33,714 nucleotides of DNA from NCBI GenBank assembly GCA_003024175.1, contig MDYQ01000267.1:1-33714 (forward strand), given 5' to 3'. The notes beneath the pieces were generated by a model. The model worked only from the letters and a program-made list of their open reading frames with translations, did not search any database and was not told where the DNA came from. This DNA comes from Planoprotostelium fungivorum (Eukaryota; Evosea; Variosea; Cavosteliida; Cavosteliaceae). Positions within the stretch are counted from its first letter, which is position 1, and each line of letters starts with the position of its first letter. The translations under genes and the position numbers were made by a program. Positions 1 through 11,088 of this stretch are shown here, one piece after another.

Positions 1-916
1 CTATTTATCAAATATATTTTTCCGCCGGTTAGGACGTTGTGCTTCTTTTATCGCACAACGTTCAATGATGACACGAATTTAAAAGTGAATTTCTTGAACG
101 CAGGAATATTATAGCGGATTTCTCAACTCACCTCGCACTGAAGGCACCTCCTGTGTTCTGTTTCGTGATCCTCTGCAAAACATCTGTACGTCTGTACTCG
201 CTTTATGCAGTCTGGGTGGAAATCTATACACTCAAATCATACAAAAGACACAAGGAGGCGAAAGGCAGCTGCATATAAATAGGCCTGAGTTGAAATCAGG
301 AATGGGTATCTGAGTGAGTGAGTGATCCCCTGATAAGTGAATATTTGAGTATCCCGAGGATGGATACTCAAATGCTCATGACAGTAGTCATCGCACGTGC
401 GATGAGACGGCGTCCCACCTGAGAGAGGAAGGTGCATTCGAGCAGGTGTCCAACAACACGAAGGATATAGCATCAATGAAGGTGGATCGTGCGTGATCGT
501 CTTCATCACACGATGTGATTTGTGATGATGTGACACGGTGTTGGCGGCATATGACGAATCAACGTCACGCATCATATCTGGAATGAGTATTGGTGAGTGA
601 GTATCATCCTAAATGAGTGAGCCTTCCATGGAATGCGATACTCAAATACCCATTGCTGGTTGAAATGTGTACGATTTATTTTTGGCCTACATGACGTGAA
701 CCAGATGGGAATACATGCTACACGTTTGTTCTCCTCTCGTGATGATCGCAAGGGAGTTTGATGCTATTTCATGTAGATGTAATGAGGGTCAAATTGTACA
801 TAGATTTTATCTGTGAATCAATCCCTCTGAAGGACGTGACGTTTCGCATGATCATCATCGTGTCTTTCCGATCGATGATCGAGACTGACCTCCCATTTGA
901 TGCCATCTATTTCTCG
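1..916. other. Gene-free stretch with GATACTC/GAGTATC repeats
   Basis: No reading frame here looks coding; the open frames are short and lack conserved motifs. The stretch is notable for repeated GAGTGAGTGAGT and GAGTATC/GATACTCAAAT words between about 299 and 655, described separately. It may hold the 3' region of the minus-strand gene that ends at 917, or an upstream intergenic region. Confidence 0.5.
343..373. repeat. Perfect 12-bp inverted repeat, with a third copy nearby
   Basis: ATTTGAGTATCC at 343-354 is followed after 7 nt by its exact reverse complement GGATACTCAAAT at 362-373. An 11-bp copy, GATACTCAAAT, recurs at 637-647, and GAGTATC recurs near 596-604. It could be a small stem-loop, a binding site for a dimeric factor or a decayed mobile-element end. 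The sequence does not decide between these. Confidence 0.6.
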
Positions 917-1696
917 TCAACCTCCGTTGCTTCTCTCTCTCGTCTCACCTCTCTCGACTTTAAACGCTCTCACACCCCTCCTGTAGTTGTACTCGTATAT
1001 GGCGATCGTCTCCGTATCGTGAATGTGCCAGTTTTGTGTTCCAGGCAGTCTCCACTTCCAGATGCCCGATCCATAATGAGGGGCGCTGAACGCTTTGTCT
1101 TGTTTGGGAGCCATCGGAAAGGCCTCGGATGTGAATGGAGGATGTTGGATCCAATATTGTACGACCCTCTGGGGGGTCCACGTGTTGAAATTCGGCTCTT
1201 CTTCCCTCTCTTCTTCGGAATCATCATCATCATCGAATCCATAGTGGTCATCTTCGTCTTCTTCATCTTCTTCGTCATCTTCACTTGATTCAGAGGATAC
1301 ATCCTGATGTGCCCTTCGTCGCCGATTTTGTGGCGCTCTGCCGCCTCTTCTCTGTAAGTTGATTTACATTTTGGATCGAGGACGAACGTCACCTCTGCTC
1401 TCTCATTTGGTTGTCTTCCATTACCTCTTTCAGCTCTCTTCTCTCTAGGATTCACATCTTGTCTCTTCTCTCGTGGATTGACTTCCTCCCTCTCTTCTTC
1501 AATGATGCGCGCTTCTCTTTCAGCGTTGTCTTCTTCCTTTTCCTCTTCCTTCGCATGCTCTCTGGGCTTTGGTTCTGGTTTCACCTGATTCAATCAGCTG
1601 GGGAGTAATCTGAGGACTCACCACTTCTTCCTCTATATTAGGTCTCTTCTCTCCTCGTTCCTCTTTCGGCTCTTGTGGTTTCCTTTTGGGTGGCAT
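917..1696 (-). CDS. Unrecognised protein with charged N-terminus and acidic centre
   Basis: Exons 1696-1622, 1584-1393 and 1351-917 give 233 aa. The two introns (37 and 41 nt, GTGAG/GTGAC...CAG) are both phase 0. The first 90 residues are rich in Lys, Arg and Glu and contain a near-tandem VNPREKR duplication. An Arg-rich patch follows, then a run of Asp/Glu. The last 80 residues have normal composition, with a Trp/Tyr-rich part containing WTPQRVVQYWIQHPPF and HYGSGIWKW. Such a tail looks folded, while the rest is probably disordered. The composition suggests a nuclear protein, but I recognise no family. The start ATG is the first in the open frame. Confidence is moderate that it is a gene and low on function. 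Confidence 0.6.
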
Positions 1697-1955
1697 GATG
1701 AATGTTGTGTTCCGATCTGATCTTCAAATTCGCGCGGGAGCGTCAATTCCAAGAATCAGCAATAAAATCTCTTTCATATATTTTAATCTCTACTTGCATG
1801 ATCACCACGTAATACCTCTTCTATGGCATATATTCCTCTCAGTTCAGGACTCTTGTGGTCTATCCACGGTCATCCTCAGAATCGTGTCACATTGTGCTCT
1901 TTTTTGTGAGCTAATAATAGTTTGCCGATTGTCACTGGCACATCGTCAAGCGGCG

Positions 1956-3643
1956 ATGGACCCAGCTATCATAGAGGCCACCAGGGTCGCAGTTGAAGCC
2001 GTTGTCTCCAAACCAAAATGCACTGAGAAATTGTTATCTAAACCTCCCTTTCGATTTCTCCACGATCTAATCATGGCCATCATCAAACAGACCGGTTTTG
2101 CTCAGACATTATATTCAGAAGCAGAACAGAACTCGGAGAACGTAGCTGTGAGTGTTTTCTGCTTCCGTTAATGTGACAACATATCAGAGCAAAGAAGACA
2201 AGATCGCATTCCTTCAAAAGATCATCGATTTCGTTAGTCAGAGTACTGGATCAGCCATCGCCTGCAAGCCTGCTAAGATCGTAGCCGGTGCAGAACCGGA
2301 AGCCACGAATGCATTTCTGCAGGCACTTGCCGCCGCTTCTGTCACATCTTCATCTTCATCTTCTGGTTCCAGTAGGAAGAAGAAATCATCCAAGAAGACC
2401 GAAGAGGAAGCTCCAACACCATCGGTAGACGAAGCTCCAAAGAAAAAGAAATCTACAAAAAAAGCCGATGCACCGGCCGCCGAAGACGCCGCAACTGCCC
2501 CAAAGAAAACGAAGAAGAAATCCTCAGCCGCCGCAGAAGAAGAGCCCGCCGCTGCACCAAGGAAGAAAAAATCTTCCAAGAAGGAAGACACACCAGCAGC
2601 AGATGAAGACGATACATCGACAAAGAAGAAAAAGAAGAAGGCTGTACCTGAACTCGACACCACTCAGACTGAATCTGAAGCCCCTGAGAGAGCACCGGAA
2701 AGATTAGCGCCAGCTTCGGCCAGAGGCCCACCACCCGAGAGACCAACCCCAGTAGAAGCACCGACGCCGGATTCCATCATGTCTGGAGCTCTGACAACAC
2801 CGGCTGGCCCTTCCTCAGGTTCAGCCAGACCTTCTTCAGCGAGACCTGCACCGCCTCGATTGAATTCGAACGTGAGAACGGTGGACAAGCCGGCGACGGA
2901 AGCCGTGGTGGCAGAGAGGAAATTGAACGTCATCGAAGAGGTGAGACGCGATCACGATCAGATGATCACAACATTCGTGCGTAAATTGACGAGAACAGAA
3001 TGACAAGGATGATGATTTGGGAGATGATCTGCTGGACTCCCTGGAGAGCGGAGACGAAGACGACAAGCCTGACGCCGTTGATGCGGCCGATTTAGACAAC
3101 ATCGAAGGTCAGGGCAGACTCGTTCGCGAAATCTTGTCAGTCAACAAAACCGGTGAAGACGAGGGAAAGAGAGCAAAGAAAGAAAGGATCGATACGATGG
3201 CCTCGAACCATCAGAGAGAGACGCTGCAGAAAGAGGTGAGCACGTGGATGCACTCGGTTGATGTCTGACCAGAGGAGGTGGCACAATTGAGAGACAAGAT
3301 TCAATCGATTTGTAAAGGAGCGAACCCGCTGGGTAAAACGATGGATTACGTCCAAGAGGATTTCGAAAACATGTCGAAAGAGCTGGAGAAGTGGAAGAAA
3401 GAGAGCAGTGAGCAGCAGGCCAAGCTGGAAGATGAACAGAGGATCACGGGTGAATTCAGATTGTCTGTCGTGTGAGGCTGACCACCCGGTGCAGACCAGA
3501 CGATTCAGCCTCTCTTCTTGAAACTGCAAGAATTGGAGCAGAACGTTCGCGACCTCCATCAGCAGATATCAGCCGCCAAAGCAGCCACATCGAAGAATGA
3601 CGAGGGCATCATCAAGATGCTATCCATGGTGGTGAACCACTGA
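1956..3643 (+). CDS. IFT54: Intraflagellar transport protein IFT54 (TRAF3-interacting protein 1)
   Basis: Exons 1956-2147, 2188-2940, 2999-3235, 3275-3449 and 3495-3643 give 501 aa. IFT54 is a subunit of the IFT-B complex that carries cargo along flagella. In the family, the N-terminal calponin-homology-like domain binds tubulin and the C-terminal coiled coil binds IFT20. The N-terminal domain is seen as [20 protein letters not shown], then the [15 protein letters not shown] motif near residues 90-105. A long Lys/Glu/Ala/Pro-rich linker follows (about 120-300), as in animal orthologues. The C-terminal part has the conserved [20 protein letters not shown] segment and an [13 protein letters not shown] coiled coil. 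It is shorter than the human protein, mainly in the linker. Intron phases are 0, 0, 0 and 1. Confidence 0.92.
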
Positions 3644-3837
3644 GAAGAGCTTGCAAAGAATAGAGAGATTGACTTGTAAATTTTCGAGCGTAATTTTCTC
3701 GACAAAGATATACTCTAGCCTGTTCTACCTCCAAGAGGCCATCATCGTGAAAGAAGGTGCAAGCTGTGTAATTGTAGAGGGAGGAGAAAAAGAAGAGAAA
3801 GCGAGCCAAAAATTTATTTCGGCTGTGACAAACGGCT

Positions 3838-4634
3838 ATGATATCGACACAGGAGAGGGGTGAGCTTGTCTTTAAAGATATCTCATACAGCAACTGAAGC
3901 ATGTTTTAGCTGAGGATACCGGCGAGGTCACACACGATGGAGGAATAGACTCACAACATGCGGAGATCAATGAGGTGATTGAAAGCCGAACGAAACATTT
4001 CGGTCTCATGTGATGATGAAAAGGTGGTGGAGGGAGCTGGGATCGTAGAATACAAGCACAGTGACCTCGGTGATCGGGATCATATCCCAGTCCCTAACAT
4101 TTACTTCGGACCGGATAGCAAGAGATACAAAGAGCCGATCTTCGATAAGGTCCCTGCATTCACACAAGAATGGTAAGAGAGTCTCAGAGAGGGTCTGACC
4201 CTCTCGCATTCGATGTGATATCTGATATCATGCCAAACAGGCTGCTCAGGATCATGTACTATCGGTTCTATCAATACAAATACATCCTCAAATCTGATCT
4301 GAACCAATGCCTTCACGCCAATCTCCGAAGGAAAAATCTGACCGTTAACTTTGGAATGAGTGAGACAAACGACCACCTTCTCTGTTCGCTCATCATCTCA
4401 TCAGAATGGATTTGGGTGGCCGTACGAGCCATGATCGAATGCGACGAAGATTGTGAAGGATATCGATTAGTGGAGTGGGTCTACGAAGATGATTACAGCA
4501 TGAAGAAGAGGAAGAGACAACAGATGGAAGAGCACGTGCAAGGTGGCCTCCCTACAAAGATCCGCCTGACTCAGTATGGCCGCAAGATCGCATCACAACT
4601 GGGAGAATTATCAAAGAAACACAACAAAATGTGA
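3838..4634 (+). CDS. Unrecognised 194-aa protein
   Basis: Exons 3838-3859, 3910-3974, 4024-4172, 4241-4359 and 4405-4634 close in frame. The first exon is only 22 nt and is the least certain part; it was chosen because it is the one ATG that joins in phase to the downstream frame through a 50-nt intron. The fourth intron (4360-4404, 45 nt) is a multiple of three without a stop, so retention would add 15 residues. The body has a compact aromatic/helical region (IMYYRFYQYKYILKSDLNQC, then WIWVAVRAMIECDEDCEGY) and a basic C-terminal helix. This could be a winged-helix-like fold, but that is a guess. It starts about 195 bp after the IFT54 stop on the same strand. Confidence 0.6.
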
Positions 4635-4714
4635 GCCCTCCTTCACTCTCTTTCATCTTCTGACTTTATCCAGGGCGTGAGTCACAATCATCATCATCTG
4701 ATTGAAAACTGACG

Positions 4715-5143
4715 ATGAAAAGTAAGCCACCACCGGATCAGAGGAGAGAAGATATCTCTGAATCTGAAGAATACACGGGAAACGTCGGCGATTCCGTTCA
4801 GATGCTGTCTCCCGATCACGTAGCCAACTCCATCGCAGAGTACGATGACCTAAAGTCCATCTTCTCCACTGTGGAAATGCTTCTGGCTGAGGTATTATCC
4901 GTTGTAGAGCGTCAGATTGACAGGCAACAGGTGGCCAGCTTGCGTAAAGAGAAGGCACATTGGATGAGATCAGGTGGTGGTGGACACGTGCAAGCCTACG
5001 AGACGCACATTGTGCCCGTGCCATACAACGATCTTCCTGTCAATCCGCAGGACCACCATCATCACCATCATCACATCGACCACACACAGACTCATTACGA
5101 TCACTCGTCTGGAAATGGAGAAGACTCCGAACCTCTCGTATAA
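4715..5143 (+). CDS. Unrecognised 142-aa protein with His-rich tail
   Basis: A single uninterrupted reading frame, unusual in this window. Residues about 35-80 look helical (an AEYDDLKSIFSTVEMLLAEV segment then a basic stretch), followed by GGGG and a run of His residues around 113-120. There is no signal peptide or membrane segment. It lies 80 bp downstream of the previous gene. I considered whether it is a last exon of that gene: the sequence between them holds possible splice sites, but an in-phase join that keeps this frame was not found, so I list it separately. Function unknown. Confidence 0.5.
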   Translation: MKSKPPPDQRREDISESEEYTGNVGDSVQMLSPDHVANSIAEYDDLKSIFSTVEMLLAEVLSVVERQIDRQQVASLRKEKAHWMRSGGGGHVQAYETHIVPVPYNDLPVNPQDHHHHHHHIDHTQTHYDHSSGNGEDSEPLV

Positions 5144-5363
5144 ATTTGAACATCTCTCATTCTTCTCCCTCCTTTGGTGTTGCATGACGATGCATGATGT
5201 GTTTTGATACCCTCTTGTTTCAACAACAACCATGTGTAACCACGAAATGTTTTCATTCCAAGAACCAACATCGTGTTTCGTTCTCCGAAGAGGCCATTCG
5301 GCAACGGAGGGACAACACACCACAGCAACCACAACCCAACAACATCACTATTCAACAACCGAC

Positions 5364-6915
<1,552 letters not shown>

Positions 6916-6921
6916 AGATGA

Positions 6922-6927
6922 AATAAA
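6922..6927 (+). terminator. AATAAA polyadenylation-type signal
   Basis: AATAAA begins 7 nt after the stop codon of the ARF-fusion gene. If used, the 3' UTR is only a few tens of bases, which fits the 210 bp separating this gene from the convergent gene ending at 7126. Confidence 0.35.
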
Positions 6928-7125
6928 GTAGGCGTCACATTGTTTTCATTTAGAATAGGCAGATGCCATCCAACTTGGCCGTCGTGATATGATGCATATG
7001 CCCTGAGGTGAGATCGTTCGGCTGCCCTTGGATGATCCTAACAGCTCATTTGGAGATGAAGAAGATCTCTCTATACTTTTCTTCCCATCTATTGAGAGAC
7101 ATCATACAAGAGTTTATCTCGATCG

Positions 7126-9276
7126 TCACGTCATCACGATCACTGCGACCGAGACAACCAGGCAGGCAGTGCTGAGCCATTCTGAACCCCTTCTACTGCC
7201 CCCACTGACGTGCGAAACGGTGATGGGAATGTCCGTGTTCTTCGTTTCCAAAGTGCTCGTCTGGGGAGGAGTTGTCGTTGTAGACCAAGTCGATTCGGAT
7301 GATGTTATCGTGGAAGAGGGCACCACGGTGCTACCAGAGGAGCTGACCGTCCCAGGTTTTTGCGCCATCTGAGCTAAATATAGACTCTGCGGCTCTACCG
7401 TAACTCCCACGGAATCGTATGTACCGGTCAGGGTGGTCATGAAATCTCCCGGAATATTTGTTCCGTTTCCGCCCACCAGCCAGTTGTGATAGTAAGAACT
7501 CTGAGATGCAGAAGGATCGTTCAGGTGATAGTTGTACGGATTCTGAGCACACAGTGTGGTAGCTTGGCTGTTCCAGATGACTCCCCATGCCTGTCGTGTG
7601 GTCAACATCCATCTCACGTACGTATCGTACGTACCATAGTCCAGCCGTGACCGGTACCGTAGTTGCTCCGGTAGTTCAGACAGATCGTGCTTCCGCGATT
7701 GCGAACGTTGTCGTAGAGGTGAGCGGTAGACCACCTATCGTCCCACACTCAATCGATCGTTCACTCGTAGAACAAGTACCTCATGTGGGGTGACACTCTC
7801 GCTCCAGGTCCAGCCAAGATATCGATGTTGTGATGCACGATGGGACCACGAGAGATGGGACTGCCGCTCGATAGAGGCCAGTAGTCTCCTCCACCTGTAC
7901 ACGTTACACGCCTACACTTTTTTCTTGCCAAAAGAGGACTCACCGATGAAAGTGGTGTTGAGGTGTAAGATCTGAGTGCCTGTTGATGTCTTCAGATTTG
8001 ATGAATGGTATTTGGATCACCTTGCAGCTCCAGGACCAAGGGAGGTGCATAGTAACTGGTCGATATCGTGTTCACTACCGTCAGATTGTGCACTGTGACG
8101 AACTTACTGTTGCCCCCGCTCGTCACGACTGTAAACGTCAGACTACAACGAGTCACTCTTCCCCTTTACCTCCCTCCTGGTAGTCTTGCAGCACGAGATG
8201 TCTGACCCATGCGTTCACGACGTTATCCATAGTGACAAAACCATCCGAATTATTAGAAGGAGCGTGCACGGCTCTCATATTCTCTACACCAACGTGATGG
8301 ATCCTACCAGCCCAACTGTAACGCCACAACTTGGGAGCGTCATCATCTGAGTCCCACAACTCTGGCCTGATGCTGTCTGGATAAGCGGCGTCCAGAGTGA
8401 CGTTGTTTCCTTCGATGCGAGTGATGATGCGATCGGTTCGCATCACGAAGCCGGGGGCGATCCACGACTGATTGACTCCATCTCGGACGAGTCGATCCAT
8501 TCCGAGATATGAGATGAACTTTCTCGTGACGTTGGTCTGAATGAAGACGGTGTCGTTGACCTGCATCATGTTGTGAGAAGGTGATGCTCTCTGTCGTGCG
8601 GCTCACGTTGAGGCCGGAGCTGTTGGTGAGAGTGAAGGTGGAAGAGCCGAACGGGTAGTAGCCTTTGGCAAAGGACCACCTTCCAGACACTTTGGCGTTG
8701 GAGACACCCGAGATGAAAATCATGTTGTCGTTGCCACTGGCCGTGAAGACATTGGTTCCATTGGATGGGCTGGTGCCAGAACCTCGTAAGACAACACCGG
8801 AAGTGGAGATGTATACTGGCACGGACAACTGTTCGAAATGTCAACTTCGCATCGAGATGCAATGTCTCTCACTGAGAAATTACCAGGAGACAAAAGAACG
8901 ACACCTCGGTAGTTTCCTTGTAGAGGTAGGGCAGAGACTTGGTCGATCGCAGATTGAAGGGTGGCACTATCATTCTTTGATGGTTGGACAGTTACACGGA
9001 CGGGGATATCCACATAAGAAGGAAGGGGCGAGCCAGACTCGAATCCACAGGAAGAAAAATCCATAATGCGGTCACCTGACTGAATCAGATCATTCATTAT
9101 ATAAAGAGGGGTACCAGCTGCATTTGGAGAGTACACAAGTCTTCCATCTGGTCCGTAAGTAATCAACGAAGATGGAATCGCATTGCAGGCTGCGGGAGAA
9201 TGAGTGATGTGGATCGAGATGGGACAGCACCTGAGATTACAACGAGAGCGAGACAGCTGATGATCTTGATCGTCAT
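7126..9276 (-). CDS. Secreted right-handed beta-helix (pectate-lyase-like) protein, probable GPI anchor
   Basis: Nine exons: 9276-9231, 9189-8873, 8828-8607, 8560-8170, 8128-8021, 7979-7944, 7894-7765, 7734-7635 and 7590-7126, giving 604 aa. A signal peptide (MTIKIISCLALVVISACNA) is split by the first intron. The N-terminal half shows features of a pectate-lyase-superfamily group seen in bacteria and fungi: SYVDIPVRVTVQP, a stretch of the ATLQSAIDQVSALPL type, and VVLRGSG. Later repeats are rich in Asn, Val and Gly, as expected of helix rungs, followed by GRIHHVGVENMRAVHAP and HHNIDILAGPGARVSPH. The C-terminus is Ser/Thr-rich and ends in a hydrophobic run (ACLVVSVAVIVM), typical of GPI anchoring. 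It probably acts on extracellular polysaccharide, but catalytic residues cannot be assigned by eye. The seventh intron (7735-7764) is only 30 nt. Confidence 0.82.
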
Positions 9277-9777
9277 CTCTTCCTGCTCGTGTCAAATTCT
9301 TCTTCTGTGCTGCTGTCACAAAACCGTCTGTCATGCGGAGCCCTTCAAATTGACTCATGTTCTTAGCGCCTCTGATACTCTCTTACTCGTGCTTCCCTGC
9401 AGAACGTGATGCTGCATCCCATGAGAAGGGTACAACTCTGCAAAAGTCCGTTCAGAAAGAGAGACATCTTCCTGTGGGATAAACGGTTGTGGTGTGGAAT
9501 CGTTCTTCTAAACGGTCACAACCACACGGTGAGTCAAGAGTTCAAGTGGGCCCGCGTTCTGACAGATCCTCCTCACCAATACCCTGAAGCCACTTTCACG
9601 TCACTCATACAGCGCTCCAAGGCCGCATCCGATTATATGTCACAGCTTCTTTGCGACAGAATCAGTGCAGAGAGGAGCCATCCCTTAATATTCGCCCCTT
9701 CACCGAAGAGGAATTCCAGATTCAGACATCTAATACAACATGAGAGGACACAAAATACCAGACGATCAGACGGCAAG
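9277..9777. other. Divergent intergenic region
   Basis: This lies between the start codons of the beta-helix gene (minus) and the phosphatase-fold gene (plus), so it probably holds both promoters. A frame open from 9406 runs into the downstream gene without a stop. Its composition shows no domain, and I judged the ATG at 9778 to be the real start. Confidence 0.4.
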
Positions 9778-11088
9778 ATGAACCGATACTTACGGCTGAT
9801 GACATTCAACCTAAGATACGCCTTCGAGCACGATGGCAAGGCAAGATGGGAATTCCGCAAAGATGTGATGGTCAACGTCTTCAAGCAAGAGAATCCAGAC
9901 ATCATAGCGACACAAGAAGGTGATCAGATGGTGAAACATCGAGTCACTGATCTGTTGATTTCAGGATCGATGATCCAACTGCGTGACATAGAGAAGGGCT
10001 TGGATCATCAATACGCTTGGTTCGGTGTGGGAAGAGACGACGGAGGAGAAGGTGAGACGAAGCATCTTCACACCCGCACATCTGATCGATCCATCAGAGG
10101 GAGAATCATGCTCGATTCTATACAAAAAGTCACGCCTCCAGCTCCTGCATCACGATAATTTCTGGCTATCGGAGACACAAGAAGGTACCCCATCATTAGC
10201 GGCATCACACACTCTAAACTTTCATCAGTGGGAAAGAAGGGGTGGGGTGCTTCTTACGTGAGAATGTGCACGTGGGCTCATTTCAAAGACATCACAACCG
10301 AGCAAGAGTTCCTCTTGTTCAACAGCCACTTGGACAATTGGTCGCCTGTGGCTCGGTATGAATCCGCGAAGCTGATCAAGAAAGCGGCGAAAGAGCGACA
10401 TACTGATCCATCTATGCCCATCTTTTGGACGGGAGGTTCGTGTCATCATCCATCATCCTCTTAATGGTGACAGATTTCAACGCCTTGAAGAAGGAGAAAG
10501 TCATTCAATACATCAAAAACAACATCAATACAGATCCCTTTGTCGATACGAGAGACGTGTCTATCTCAGGTGCTCCCTCATACCCACCGATCGACTCATC
10601 CATCATCAGCTCACGAAGGGCCGAACATCACCTTCCCCGGCTTCGACCATGCCTCCCTCGGTTATGAAGGAGTCATCGATTACATCTTCCTGCATGATGC
10701 CAAAGATCGTGTCAAAGTGTTGAACCACCGCACTGTCTTCACGCCCATCGATAAGAAACTGGGAACGCCACCGTCAGATCACTTTCCTGTGATGATCGAT
10801 TGGCGTTACAAACAACATGGAGAGGCAACAGATGGCTTCTCGTTCAGTAAGAAAGTCTACGATGAGTGGAGGATAAAATGTCTTTGTCTTTATTGCTATG
10901 GAGTGGGAGACAGTTCTCTGTTGATCACGATGAACTCGATCTCCATCATCACCACAGACGAATCTCTCTTCACACCCAAACTCTTTTATTCTTCAACTCT
11001 GTTTCGCACTCAACATCTCAAAGATCATCATCCTGCCATCCCATCAGCCCATCATCATTATCATCATCACGCACTGGTACATCTTTAA
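9778..11088 (+). CDS. Endonuclease/exonuclease/phosphatase-fold protein
   Basis: Exons 9778-9919, 9965-10051, 10098-10184, 10229-10435, 10474-10569 and 10610-11088 give up to 365 aa. The metal-dependent EEP fold is clear: RLMTFNLRYAFEHDGKARW at the start, IIATQEG with the catalytic Glu, FNSHLDNW, the TGDFNA motif and a final SDHFPV His. Substrates in this superfamily range from nucleic acids to phosphoinositides and sphingomyelin. The closest pattern here is the bacterial-type MTFNLR subgroup of unknown substrate. No signal peptide or membrane segment is visible. The C-terminus is uncertain: beyond SDHFPVMIDW the frame runs on through a low-complexity tail. A good donor (GTAAGA at 10847) with an acceptor before 10914 would instead end the protein at about 10922. 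Confidence 0.82.
10985..10990 (-). terminator. AATAAA polyadenylation-type signal (minus strand)
   Basis: TTTATT on the plus strand reads AATAAA on the minus strand, 28 nt downstream of the proposed RBM25 stop at 11018. It falls inside the C-terminal reading frame of the convergent phosphatase-fold gene, which supports overlapping transcript ends. Confidence 0.4.

Noticed and set aside
758-1288. Long plus-strand open frame opposite the first gene
   Set aside because: It is the antisense shadow of the minus-strand gene, whose exons close in phase and have a coherent composition.
2238-2663. Minus-strand Phe/Ser-rich open frame
   Set aside because: It is the reverse complement of the Lys/Glu/Ala-rich linker of IFT54.
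9406-9777. In-frame upstream extension of the phosphatase-fold protein
   Set aside because: The extension has no motif and the domain starts right after the ATG at 9778. It is kept only as an alternative start.
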